Shown piece after piece: positions 22,303 to 29,843 of a stretch of 29,886 bases of DNA. Below the pieces are notes generated by a model. It searched no databases. It saw nothing but the letters and a program-made list of their open reading frames with translations, and was not told the origin of the DNA. The stretch lies in contig JAEWLC010000034.1 of NCBI GenBank assembly GCA_023393475.1, forward strand, positions 1 to 29,886, read 5' to 3'. The DNA is from Pseudomonadota bacterium (GTDB lineage Bacteria > Pseudomonadota > Alphaproteobacteria > Rhizobiales > Devosiaceae). The stretch's first letter is position 1. Every line of letters starts with the position of its first letter. The translations under genes and the position numbers were made by a program.

Positions 22303-23138
22303 TGGCGACCGTCCTCCAAGCCAGCAACATCGTCCGCGACTATCACGTCGGCGGCACCATCTTCACCGGTGGCCGCACCGTGCATGCGGTGAAGGGCGTG
22401 AGCTTTTCGCTCGAACAGGGCAAGACCCTCGCCATCGTCGGCGAGTCCGGCTCGGGTAAATCGACGCTGGCGCGCATCCTCACGCTGATCGACCGCCAGA
22501 CCTCCGGCGAGCTGAAGATCGACGGCGAGACCGTCGACATCGGCCGCTCCGGCGTCACCCGGGACATGCGCCGCAAGGTGCAGATGGTGTTCCAGAACCC
22601 CTACGGTTCGCTCAACCCCCGCCAGAAGATCGGCGACGTGCTGATGGAGCCGCTGCTGCTCAACACCGACATGCCGGCGGCCGAACGGCGCGAGCGCGCG
22701 CTCGACATGCTGGTGAAGGTCGGCCTCCAGCCGGAGCACTTCAACCGCTATCCGCACATGTTCTCGGGCGGCCAGCGCCAGCGCATCGCCATAGCGCGCG
22801 CCATCATCCTGCGCCCCTCGCTGCTGGTGCTCGACGAGCCTGTCTCCGCCCTCGACCTGTCGGTGCAGGCCCAGATCCTCAACCTGCTCGCCGACCTGCA
22901 GGACGAGTTCGGGCTTACCTACGTCTTCATCAGCCACGACCTGAGCGTGGTGAAGTACATCGCCGACGACGTGATGGTGATGTATCTCGGCGAAGCGGTG
23001 GAGCAGGGGACTCGCGACAAGCTGTTCTCGAACCCCGAGCACCCCTATACCAAGGCCCTGTTCGCTGCGACGCCGCGGGCCGATGTCGAGAGCATCAAGG
23101 CGCGCCTGGCGAAGAAAGCCGCGGTTCAGCTCGCCTGA
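22302..23138 (+). CDS. dppF: Dipeptide ABC transporter ATPase DppF
   Basis: Second ATPase, 278 residues. Walker A GESGSGKST at 47-55, VFQNPYGSLNPR near 101-112, signature SGGQRQRIAIARA near 154-166, Walker B LLVLDEPVSALDLS near 173-186 and switch His in ISHDLSVV near 210 are all present. Like its partner it lacks the cysteine-rich C-terminal tail and ends soon after PYTKALFAATPR. The ATG overlaps the dppD stop (ATGA). It is the last gene of the run; about 76 nt follow before the phosphodiesterase, with no clear terminator. Confidence 0.94.
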   Translation: MATVLQASNIVRDYHVGGTIFTGGRTVHAVKGVSFSLEQGKTLAIVGESGSGKSTLARILTLIDRQTSGELKIDGETVDIGRSGVTRDMRRKVQMVFQNPYGSLNPRQKIGDVLMEPLLLNTDMPAAERRERALDMLVKVGLQPEHFNRYPHMFSGGQRQRIAIARAIILRPSLLVLDEPVSALDLSVQAQILNLLADLQDEFGLTYVFISHDLSVVKYIADDVMVMYLGEAVEQGTRDKLFSNPEHPYTKALFAATPRADVESIKARLAKKAAVQLA

Positions 23139-23151
23139 GCCGTCGCCTGGC

Positions 23152-23166
23152 TTAAGCCGGTGTTAA
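23152..23166. promoter_or_regulatory. CtrA-type box TTAA-N7-TTAA
   Basis: TTAA-GCCGGTG-TTAA at 23152-23166 is a perfect match to the alphaproteobacterial CtrA consensus TTAA-N7-TTAA. It is also the heart of a 21-nt imperfect palindrome, GGCTTAA and TTAAGCC, at 23149-23169. It sits 48 nt upstream of the phosphodiesterase start, suitable for CtrA control. TTAA is scarce in this GC-rich window, which makes chance less likely. Confidence 0.65.
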
Positions 23167-23189
23167 GCCGCGCGCCTTAGCTTTCCGGC

Positions 23190-23255
23190 ATGCTCGGACT
23201 GCCGGTGTATTTCATTGCCAACAGCTGCCGCACAGAGATTGGCACTGGCCGCTAA
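23190..23255 (+). other. Possible 21-codon upstream ORF at the phosphodiesterase start
   Basis: ATG at 23190 opens a 21-codon frame (MLGLPVYFIANSCRTEIGTG...) ending at TAA 23253-23255. It overlaps the beginning of the phosphodiesterase gene in a different frame. The phosphodiesterase frame has no ATG before residue 54, so this could be a leader peptide with coupled translation, or a sign of a frameshift. It may be chance. Confidence 0.25.
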
Positions 23256-25443
23256 GGCCCGCGGCGCGCAGCGGGCTGCCCGCCCGGTTTCGGCACTTAC
23301 CAACTTCACGCTCTGGGTCGCCCTGCCGGCGATCGCCACCTATGTGGTCGTCTGCGCGCTGGTGTTCCTCGCCATGCACCTGATGAGCGCGGAAATGAAC
23401 GCCATCGACTCCGATCGCGGCAAGAAAGCCATTGCTGCTGCTGTCGAGTCGATCGTCGTCAGCCTCGGCGAAAGCACCGCCGACGAGGCCACCTGGACCG
23501 AGGCCTATCTCAACACCTACGTGACGCCCAATCCTGCCTGGCATGACTCGACCTGGGGCGCCACGGCACGGATTTCCGACACCTACGATACGGCCGTCAT
23601 CACCGACGTGGATGGCAGGATCGTCTTCGGCGAAACCAGTCGTGGGCCGCTCACCGGCAACCTCGCCGACATCTTCAGTGGCGCCGCCGAACTGAACGCG
23701 GAACTCGAAGACAGCATCAGGCGTCTCGGGGACGACGCGACCGTTTCGCACATGTCGCGTAACGAGCGGGGCGCCAGTGCCCTCGCCGGGGCCGTCATTC
23801 ACGGCAATGCCGGCCAGGCCAGCATTCCGCGCGAACATCGTCGCGTCCTGTGGCTGGCGAAGCAACTGGACGACACCATGCTGCGCAACGTCGCCGCCCG
23901 CTTCGAGCTCCCGATGCCACGGCTCGTCACCGCCCCCCAGGCCGGCCATGATTCCATGGTGCTGACCGATGCCGCCGGCGCCGACATCGCGACGATCGAC
24001 TGGCCACCGCGGCGTCCTGGCGATCCTGCCTTTGCCCACACCGCCAGCGTTGCGGTGATGGTCATGCTGGTCATCGGCGCACTCGTCTTCCTCGTGCTCA
24101 CGGCCTTCCGCCATTCCATCAAGGCCAAGGCGGTTTCCGATGAACGCGACTGGTTCAACGCGCGCTATGACTCGATGACGCAACTGCGCAACCGCTTCGG
24201 CCTCGAGGACCACCTGCGCAGTCTCGTCCCCAAGAAGCGTGGCGAGCGCACCTTCGCCGCCATCCAGATGTATGTCGACGGCCTGCCGGAGATCGTCGGC
24301 CTCTATGGCCGCGAGACGGCGGGGCAGGTGTTGGTCGCCCTCGCGGAGCGGTTCCGCCTGCTGGCCGACGGGGATGCGCATATCGCCCGCATCGGCCCGG
24401 CAGAAATCGGCCTCGTGCAGATCGGCGAGGACGCGCCGCAGACGATCGCAGCCGTCGCCGACAGGATCCTCGCAACCGCCGCCGACCCTGTTCCGGTCGG
24501 GACGCTGAAGCTCAAGATCCGTGGCATCAGCATCGGCCTCGCCTCGGCCTTGCTGCCGCGCGACAATATCGGCGAAGTGATCCGCATGGCCGAGACCGCG
24601 GTCGCGAAAGCGCGCGAGACCGGTGGCAATCACACGGTGACCTATACGCCGGCCATCGAGGACGAGCGTCGTCGGCGGATCGAGCTCCAATCCGATATCC
24701 GCCGCGGCCTCGATGCCGGCGAGTTCGATCTCGAGTATCAGCCGATCATCGATTTCCGCACCCAGGCCATCACCGGCGTCGAAGCGCTGATGCGTTGGAA
24801 CCGACGCGCCGCCGGACCCATGGGGCCGGGCGAGTTCATCCCCGCCGCCGAAGCCTCGGGCCTCATCGACGATCTCGGCATGTTCGCCCTGCGCCGCGCC
24901 GTCGAGGAGATCGGCCCGCTCGGCGATCTCAAGATCTCGGTCAACGTCTCGGCGGCGCAGCTGCGCAACCCGACCCTGCCGCAGACGGTGTTTACCGCGC
25001 TCGACGAATGGGGCGTCGATCCGACGCGCTTGCAGCTCGAAGTGACCGAGTCCTTCCTCGTTGCCCAGCCCGAGCGCGCCATCACGCTGATCGAGCAATT
25101 GCGCCGCGCCGGGGTGCTGATCGCCCTCGACGACTTCGGCACCGGCTACTCTTCGATCGGCTACCTGAAGCAGTTCAAGTTCGATCGCGTGAAGCTGGAT
25201 CGCTCGCTGGTTGCCGATATCGATGGCGACCCGGTGCAGGCGGCGCTGGTCGAATCCACCATGGTCTATGCCTTTGCCATGGGCCTCGCGGTGACGGCGG
25301 AAGGCGTCGAGCGGCGCGAGGAGGCAGTGCTGCTGTCGCGCCTCGGCTGCCGCGAATTCCAGGGCTTCCTCTTTGCCCGCCCGCTACGTCTGCCCCAGCT
25401 GGTGCGGCTGCTGAGCGGCGAGGAAATGCGCGAGGCGGGCTAG
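23215..25443 (+). CDS. Membrane c-di-GMP phosphodiesterase, CHASE4-like-GGDEF(degenerate)-EAL
   Basis: Hydrolyses c-di-GMP to pGpG. The 742-residue protein has a helix near 31-55, a periplasmic sensor of about 220 residues reminiscent of CHASE4 (ATWTEAYLNTYV near 92-103), a second helix near 279-298, a GGDEF domain (about 315-480) and an EAL domain (about 495-735). The GGDEF motif is replaced by GPAEI at 394-398, so cyclase activity is not expected and the domain may instead sense GTP. The EAL residues are intact: Glu523, Asn577, Glu609, Asp639-Asp640, Lys660 and Glu696. The start is uncertain: TTG 23215 (or TTG 23239) is required because no in-frame ATG occurs before residue 54. A CtrA-type box lies upstream. 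Its stop shares CTAG with the convergent zur stop. Confidence 0.9.
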   Translation: MPTAAAQRLALAAKARGAQRAARPVSALTNFTLWVALPAIATYVVVCALVFLAMHLMSAEMNAIDSDRGKKAIAAAVESIVVSLGESTADEATWTEAYLNTYVTPNPAWHDSTWGATARISDTYDTAVITDVDGRIVFGETSRGPLTGNLADIFSGAAELNAELEDSIRRLGDDATVSHMSRNERGASALAGAVIHGNAGQASIPREHRRVLWLAKQLDDTMLRNVAARFELPMPRLVTAPQAGHDSMVLTDAAGADIATIDWPPRRPGDPAFAHTASVAVMVMLVIGALVFLVLTAFRHSIKAKAVSDERDWFNARYDSMTQLRNRFGLEDHLRSLVPKKRGERTFAAIQMYVDGLPEIVGLYGRETAGQVLVALAERFRLLADGDAHIARIGPAEIGLVQIGEDAPQTIAAVADRILATAADPVPVGTLKLKIRGISIGLASALLPRDNIGEVIRMAETAVAKARETGGNHTVTYTPAIEDERRRRIELQSDIRRGLDAGEFDLEYQPIIDFRTQAITGVEALMRWNRRAAGPMGPGEFIPAAEASGLIDDLGMFALRRAVEEIGPLGDLKISVNVSAAQLRNPTLPQTVFTALDEWGVDPTRLQLEVTESFLVAQPERAITLIEQLRRAGVLIALDDFGTGYSSIGYLKQFKFDRVKLDRSLVADIDGDPVQAALVESTMVYAFAMGLAVTAEGVERREEAVLLSRLGCREFQGFLFARPLRLPQLVRLLSGEEMREAG

Positions 25444-25871
25444 CTCGCGCGCTTTAGGCACTCGGCGCAGCGCCCTCGCAGCTCGATCGTCGTCCGCTCG
25501 AGCTCGAACCCGGTGTGCTTCGCCCATTCGGCCAACCGCTCGGTGACCTCCGGATCGGCGAACTCGTCCACCCGCCCGCAACCGCTGCAGATGGCGAACG
25601 CCGCGGTATCGGCACGGTGGCACTCGGCGCCGGCACAGCAGACGAACGCGTTCAGCGATTCCAGCCGGTGCGCAAAGCCCTGCTCGATCAGCTTGTCGAG
25701 TGCCCGATAGACCTGCAGCGGTGCGCGCAGGCCTTCGTCGCGCAGCTTGTCGAGAATGTCGTAGGCCGAGAGCGGTCCCTCCGCCCCATGCAGCGTTTCG
25801 AGCACCAGGCCCTGGTTGCGCGTCAGGTCGCGCGGGCGCTCGTGATGGTGGTCGTCATGATTGTGGGACAT
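25440..25871 (-). CDS. zur: Zinc uptake regulator, Fur family (Zur)
   Basis: Zinc-loaded repressor of the zinc uptake genes. The 143-residue protein begins with a His-rich MSHNHDDHHHE, then a winged-helix domain (LTRNQGLVLETL, LSAYDILDKLR, PLQVYRALDKLIEQGFAHRLES) and a dimerisation domain carrying two CxxC structural-zinc pairs, CSGC and CAEC, plus ECH and CCAG residues. Within the Fur family these features favour Zur, and the position right after znuB confirms it. ATG 25871 lies one base past the znuB stop, so zur is the last gene of the znuCB-zur unit and is probably autoregulated through the Zur-like boxes at 27531-27580. It overlaps the phosphodiesterase stop codon by three bases. Confidence 0.92.
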   Translation of the reverse strand: MSHNHDDHHHERPRDLTRNQGLVLETLHGAEGPLSAYDILDKLRDEGLRAPLQVYRALDKLIEQGFAHRLESLNAFVCCAGAECHRADTAAFAICSGCGRVDEFADPEVTERLAEWAKHTGFELERTTIELRGRCAECLKRAS

Positions 25872-25872
25872 G

Positions 25873-26679
25873 TCAGGCCTCCCGCTTCCGGCCCAGCAGC
25901 CGGGCCGGCAATACGATCGAGATGAGGAAAAGCACGAGGGCTGCAACGACGATCGACGGGCCGCTCGGCGTGTCGAAGCGCAGCGAACCGAAGAGGCCGG
26001 TGGTCACGCCCACGGCGCCGGCGACGGCCGCAATCACCGCCATCTGTTCGGGCGTGCCGCTGACGCGTCGCGCCGTCGCCGCCGGAATGATCAGCAGTGC
26101 CGTGATCAGCAGCACGCCGACGATCTTCATGGCGATGGCGATGACCGAGGCGAGCAGCAGCATGAGGACAATGCGCGACACCTCGGGCCGCATACCCTCA
26201 GCTTCGGCGAGATCGGCATTCACCGTCGCCGCCAGCAATGGCCGCCACAGGGCGATCAGCACGCCGAGGATCACGGCGCCGCCCAGCCAGATCACCGCGA
26301 TATCGGTCACCGTCACCGCGAGGATGTCGCCGAAGAGGAACCCCATCAGGTCGACCCGGATGCCGCTGAGGAAGGCGACGACGAGGCCGATGGCAAGTGC
26401 CGAGTGGCTGAGGATGCCGAGCAGTGCGTCCGTCGAGATCGTCGCCCGCCGCTGCAGCAGGAGCAGGGCGCCCGCCACCGCCGCGGCGATGATGAACACC
26501 CCGAGCGTCATGTCGACCTGGAGCACCAACGCTAGCGCCACCCCAAGCAGGGCCGAATGCGCCATCGTATCCCCGAAATAGGACATGCGGCGCCAGACGA
26601 TGAAGCAGCCGAGCGGCCCGGTGACCAGCGCGAGACCGATGCCGGCGATCAGCGCGCGGGTGAAGAAATCCTCAAGCAT
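25873..26679 (-). CDS. znuB: Zinc ABC transporter permease ZnuB
   Basis: Inner-membrane permease of the high-affinity zinc importer, 268 residues with seven or eight hydrophobic helices. Family features: MLEDFFTRALIAGIGLALVTGPLGCFIVWRRMSYFGDTMAHSALLG-like N-terminus (residues about 1-46), containing the GDTMAHSAL motif at 36-44, and a late VGVLLITALLIIPAATARR segment near 195-213. The ATG at 26679 overlaps the znuC stop by 8 nt, so translation is coupled to znuC; longer in-frame starts lie within the His-rich end of znuC. It is expected to form a homodimer with two ZnuC subunits. Confidence 0.95.
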   Translation of the reverse strand: MLEDFFTRALIAGIGLALVTGPLGCFIVWRRMSYFGDTMAHSALLGVALALVLQVDMTLGVFIIAAAVAGALLLLQRRATISTDALLGILSHSALAIGLVVAFLSGIRVDLMGFLFGDILAVTVTDIAVIWLGGAVILGVLIALWRPLLAATVNADLAEAEGMRPEVSRIVLMLLLASVIAIAMKIVGVLLITALLIIPAATARRVSGTPEQMAVIAAVAGAVGVTTGLFGSLRFDTPSGPSIVVAALVLFLISIVLPARLLGRKREA

Positions 26680-27511
26680 GGTCGTGTCCGTGGTGCTCGT
26701 GACCCTCATGCGCATGAACATGTTCATGCGCCTCGACCACCCGGCCATCGGCCTCGAGCACGCGTCCGTCCGGCAGGTGGGTGTGGTCGTGGTGGTGCTG
26801 GTACACTGCCAGCGCGTCGGCGGCGCGGGCGCCGAAAAGGCTCAGGTATTCCGGGCTGCGCGCCACCGATTCGGGCGTGCCGCGACAGCACACGTGCCCG
26901 TTGAGGCAGATCACCGTGTCGGTCGCCGCCATCACCACATGGAGATCGTGGCTGATGAGCAGGATGCCGCACTGGGTCTCGTCGCGAATGTGGCCGATGA
27001 GGTCGTAGAGCGCCACCTCGCCCGAGAAATCGACGCCCTGCACCGGCTCGTCCAAGACCAGCAGGTCGGGCTTGCGGATCATCGCCCGCGCCAGCAGCGC
27101 GCGCTGGAACTCGCCGCCGGAGAGGTGCTGCACTTCCGCATGCGCGAGATGCGCGACGCCGGTCGCCTCGAGCGCGTTCCGGATCTCGTCGCGGCCATAG
27201 CGGCCGGTCAGCGTCATCAGCCGCTCGACCGTCAGCGGCATGGTCCAGTCGATGGCGAGCTTTTGCGGCACATAGCCGATGCGCAGGCCGGTCTTGCGCG
27301 TCACGGTGCCGGCGCTCGGCTTCAGCACGCCGGTCACCAGCTTCGCCGTCGTCGACTTGCCTGAGCCGTTCGGCCCGATCATCGTCACGATCTCGCCGCG
27401 CCGGATGGAAAGGTCTACGCCCTCGACCAGCCAGCGTCCGTCGCGCTGTACGCCGGCCTGTGCCACATCCACCAGCACATCGTGCCGCGTCACCGCATCC
27501 ATGAAATTCAC
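26672..27511 (-). CDS. znuC: Zinc ABC transporter ATPase ZnuC with His-rich tail
   Basis: ATPase of the zinc importer, 279 residues. Walker A GPNGSGKST lies at 46-54, the Q-loop YVPQKLAIDWTMP near 85, the signature LSGGEFQRALLARA near 130-143, Walker B LLVLDEPVQGVD near 150-161 and the switch His in ISHDLHVV near 187. After residue 240 a His-rich tail begins (YQHHHDHTHLPDG, then EAHEHVHAHEGHEHH), as in several zinc-system ATPases; it may sense or buffer zinc. ATG 27511 has AGAGACGG upstream. It is the first gene of znuCB-zur, divergent from znuA, with two Zur-like sites between them. Confidence 0.95.
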   Translation of the reverse strand: MNFMDAVTRHDVLVDVAQAGVQRDGRWLVEGVDLSIRRGEIVTMIGPNGSGKSTTAKLVTGVLKPSAGTVTRKTGLRIGYVPQKLAIDWTMPLTVERLMTLTGRYGRDEIRNALEATGVAHLAHAEVQHLSGGEFQRALLARAMIRKPDLLVLDEPVQGVDFSGEVALYDLIGHIRDETQCGILLISHDLHVVMAATDTVICLNGHVCCRGTPESVARSPEYLSLFGARAADALAVYQHHHDHTHLPDGRVLEADGRVVEAHEHVHAHEGHEHHGHDHA

Positions 27512-27530
27512 GATCCGTCTCTTGATTGAC

Positions 27531-27580
27531 GTTATATCATTACGCTATAGCAGCGTCTGCCGATAGCGTTATGTCATAAC
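27531..27580. promoter_or_regulatory. Two Zur-like boxes in the znuC/znuA divergent promoter
   Basis: GTTATGTCATAAC at 27568-27580 is a perfect palindrome of the form GTTA-N5-TAAC, as seen in alphaproteobacterial Zur sites. GTTATATCATTAC at 27531-27543 is a degenerate copy, with TTAC replacing TAAC. They lie in the 107-bp gap between znuC and znuA, one toward each gene, and the local Zur is the obvious binder. Their AT-rich nature stands out in this GC-rich DNA. Confidence 0.7.
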
Positions 27581-27618
27581 ATATCGTACGATATCGCGTC
27601 GAACCAAGAGGGTTTTCT

Positions 27619-28563
27619 GTGCAGAAGAGTTTTGTCATCGCGCTGGCCGCAGCGCTGAGTTTCTCTACCGCCGCTTTCGCCGAGGTGCCCAAGGTGGTGG
27701 CGAGCGTGAAGCCGATCCATTCGCTCGTTGCTGCCGTCATGGGCGATCTCGGTACCCCCGCACTGATCGTCGGCGGAGCAGCCTCGCCCCATACTTACAG
27801 CCTGAAACCTTCCGACGCGCAGGCCCTGCAATCGGCCAACCTGGTGTTCTGGACCGGCCATGGGCTCGAGCTCTTCCTCGAGGATTCGATCACCGCCCTG
27901 GCGCCCAACGCCACCATCGTCGAATTGAGCCAGTCGCCGGGCATCGAGCTGTTGCCGCCGCGCGAGAGCGGTACGTTCGAGGAGCATGACGATGGCGACC
28001 ACGCCCACGACGGTCATGACCACGGGGCCACTGATCACGCGCACGAAGGCGAGCGCGACATGCACTTCTTCCTCGATCCCGAGAACGCCAAGGCCATGGT
28101 GGCGGTGATCGCCGACAGCCTCGTAAAGGCCGATCCCGAGCATGCCGAAATCTACAGTGCCAACGCCGCCGCCGAGACCGCCGAGCTCGATGCTCTGATC
28201 GCCGATACCGCGGCGAGCCTCGCACCCATCAAGGATCGCCCCTTCGTCGTCTTCCACGACGCCTACCAGTACTTCGAGCACCGCTTCGGACTGAACGTCG
28301 CCGGCTCGATCACTGTGAGCCCCGAACTCACTCCCGGCGCCGATCGGATCAACCAGATCCGCGACAAGCTCAAGACGCTCGAAGCGTCCTGCGTCTTCGC
28401 CGAGCCGAACTTCAACCCGCGCCTTGTAACCGTGCTCACCGAAGGCACCAGCGCCAAGGCCGGTACGCTCGATCCCGAAGGCAGCACGCTAACCGAAGGC
28501 CCGGCCCTCTACCGCACCCTGATCACCAACATCGCCGACGGCATCAAAGCCTGCCTCGGCTGA
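27619..28563 (+). CDS. znuA: Zinc ABC transporter substrate-binding protein ZnuA
   Basis: Periplasmic high-affinity zinc-binding protein, cluster A-I, 314 residues. A signal peptide, MQKSFVIALAAALSFSTAAF with cleavage after FAE or AFA, precedes KVVASVKPIHSLVAAVM. Zinc ligands typical of ZnuA are visible: His58 in SPHTY, His149 in DMHFFLDP, His213 in FHDAYQYF and Asp285 in TLDPEG. A His/Asp-rich loop near residues 122-143 (EEHDDGDHAHDGHDHG) probably captures zinc. Two cysteines, 258 and 313, can form the usual disulfide. The start is GTG at 27619 with AAGAGGG six bases upstream. It is divergent from znuC under the Zur-like boxes and ends with a strong terminator. Confidence 0.95.
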   Translation: MQKSFVIALAAALSFSTAAFAEVPKVVASVKPIHSLVAAVMGDLGTPALIVGGAASPHTYSLKPSDAQALQSANLVFWTGHGLELFLEDSITALAPNATIVELSQSPGIELLPPRESGTFEEHDDGDHAHDGHDHGATDHAHEGERDMHFFLDPENAKAMVAVIADSLVKADPEHAEIYSANAAAETAELDALIADTAASLAPIKDRPFVVFHDAYQYFEHRFGLNVAGSITVSPELTPGADRINQIRDKLKTLEASCVFAEPNFNPRLVTVLTEGTSAKAGTLDPEGSTLTEGPALYRTLITNIADGIKACLG

Positions 28564-28569
28564 CTGCGG

Positions 28570-28599
28570 GGGGAGGTCGACAGGCCTCCCCGATTTTTT
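28570..28599 (+). terminator. Rho-independent terminator of znuA
   Basis: GGGGAGG (28570-28576) pairs with CCTCCCC (28585-28591) around an 8-nt loop, followed by GA and six T's (28594-28599). It lies 6 nt beyond the znuA stop, so aztD probably has its own promoter. Confidence 0.85.
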
Positions 28600-28611
28600 C
28601 CAACTACGATT

Positions 28612-28624
28612 GTTATGAGCTAAC
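28612..28624. promoter_or_regulatory. Zur-like box upstream of aztD
   Basis: GTTATGAGCTAAC has the same GTTA-N5-TAAC form as the znuA/znuC site and shares its GTTATG and TAAC ends; the flanking ATTAC extends the similarity to GTAAT-containing Zur motifs. It begins 12 nt after the znuA terminator T-tract and ends 18 nt before the aztD start, overlapping the likely promoter, which makes zinc repression of aztD likely. Confidence 0.6.
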
Positions 28625-28642
28625 ATTACAAGGAGTTGCTCC

Positions 28643-29836
28643 ATGCGCCTTCTGGCGATTTCTGCTGCCCTCAGCCTGGCCACGGCTATTGCACCCGCGG
28701 CTTGGGCCGACGAGGTCACGCACTGGCGTCTGTTCGTTGCCGACCACGCCGATCCGATTGTCACTGTCGTCGACCTTGATGCGGAAGCACCTGGGGCCAA
28801 ATTCGACCTCGCGGCGCCGGCGACACTCTACACGACGACCAGCAAGGCGGCGGTTTATGCCGTTCAGGGTAGCGCCGATCGCGTCTCGGCGATTGCTTCC
28901 GGTATCGCCATCGACGACCACGGTGACCACGGCGATATCACCATCGCGGAACCGACGCTGCTGCCTGATGTCGTGAACGGCAAGCGACCGGTTCACTTCG
29001 TCGAGCACGATGGGCGCATCGCTATCTTCTTCGACGATGAAGGAAGAGCAGCGCTTGTCGACGAGACGCAGTGGCTGTCGGGCGGCCTTGCCGCAACCGA
29101 CCTTGTCGCTGCTGCGCCGCACCATGGCGTGGCTGCGCCGGTCGGCGCGTTCACGCTGCTCAGCCGGGCCAATGCCGAAGATCCTTCGGCGCTGCCGGTG
29201 GGGGTCGATGTGTTCGGTGCCGATGGGAAGCAGGTCGGCGACCTGCACGCCTGCCCAGACCTCCACGGCGAGGCGACATCGGGCCATACGCTTGCCATCG
29301 CCTGTGCCACCGGCCTCCTGCTTGTCGATGAGGCAACTGATGGTCCGGTGATCAAGCATCTGCCTTATGCGACCGATCTGCCGCAGGGCAAGTCGACCAC
29401 ACTGCTCGGCGGCGTCGGCATGCAGTACTGGCTCGGCAACTACGGTGCCGATCGCGTGGCGATCATCGATCCTTCTGCGGACAATCCCTTCCGCCTCGTC
29501 GACTTGCCAGCGCGGCGCGTTCACTTCGCCGTTGATCCCGAGGCAGTTCGCTACGCCTACGTCTTCACCGAGGACGGCAAGCTGAACCGGCTCGATGTGG
29601 TGAACGGCACGATCGACGCGAGCGTCACCGTGACGGAGCCATATTCGATGGACGGCGAGTGGAGCCTCCCGCGGCCACGCATCGCCGTTGCCGGCAGCGA
29701 GATCGTCGTCACGGACCCGCTCAAGGGCCAACTGCACGTTGTCGACGCCAAGGCGTTTGCGGTGTCACGGACCGTCGAACTGGGCGGCAGGCCTTACAAC
29801 ATCGTTGCCCTCGGTGGCTCGGGCGAGACGCACTGA
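28643..29836 (+). CDS. aztD: Zinc metallochaperone AztD
   Basis: Periplasmic zinc chaperone that in Paracoccus denitrificans loads zinc onto the cognate binding protein AztC of AztABCD. The 397-residue protein has a signal peptide, MRLLAISAALSLATAIAPAA with cleavage near WADE, then repeated beta-propeller-like blades without strict WD motifs (for example VTVVDLDAEA, YAVQGSADRVSAIASG, VGVDVFGADGKQVGD, VHFAVDPEAVRYAYVF, QLHVVDAKAF). A His/Asp-rich loop DDHGDHGD lies at about residues 91-98. The family match is from overall pattern memory, supported by genomic position. ATG 28643 is preceded by AAGGAG. It follows znuA with a terminator and a Zur-like box between, so here AztD would serve ZnuA/AztC. 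Confidence 0.82.
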   Translation: MRLLAISAALSLATAIAPAAWADEVTHWRLFVADHADPIVTVVDLDAEAPGAKFDLAAPATLYTTTSKAAVYAVQGSADRVSAIASGIAIDDHGDHGDITIAEPTLLPDVVNGKRPVHFVEHDGRIAIFFDDEGRAALVDETQWLSGGLAATDLVAAAPHHGVAAPVGAFTLLSRANAEDPSALPVGVDVFGADGKQVGDLHACPDLHGEATSGHTLAIACATGLLLVDEATDGPVIKHLPYATDLPQGKSTTLLGGVGMQYWLGNYGADRVAIIDPSADNPFRLVDLPARRVHFAVDPEAVRYAYVFTEDGKLNRLDVVNGTIDASVTVTEPYSMDGEWSLPRPRIAVAGSEIVVTDPLKGQLHVVDAKAFAVSRTVELGGRPYNIVALGGSGETH

Positions 29837-29843
29837 CGGCAAC

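Noticed and set aside
23212..25098. A 628-residue open frame on the minus strand opposite the phosphodiesterase.
   Set aside because: It has the His/Arg/Gly/Asp-rich composition of an antisense shadow in GC-rich DNA, and the plus-strand gene has intact EAL motifs and helices.
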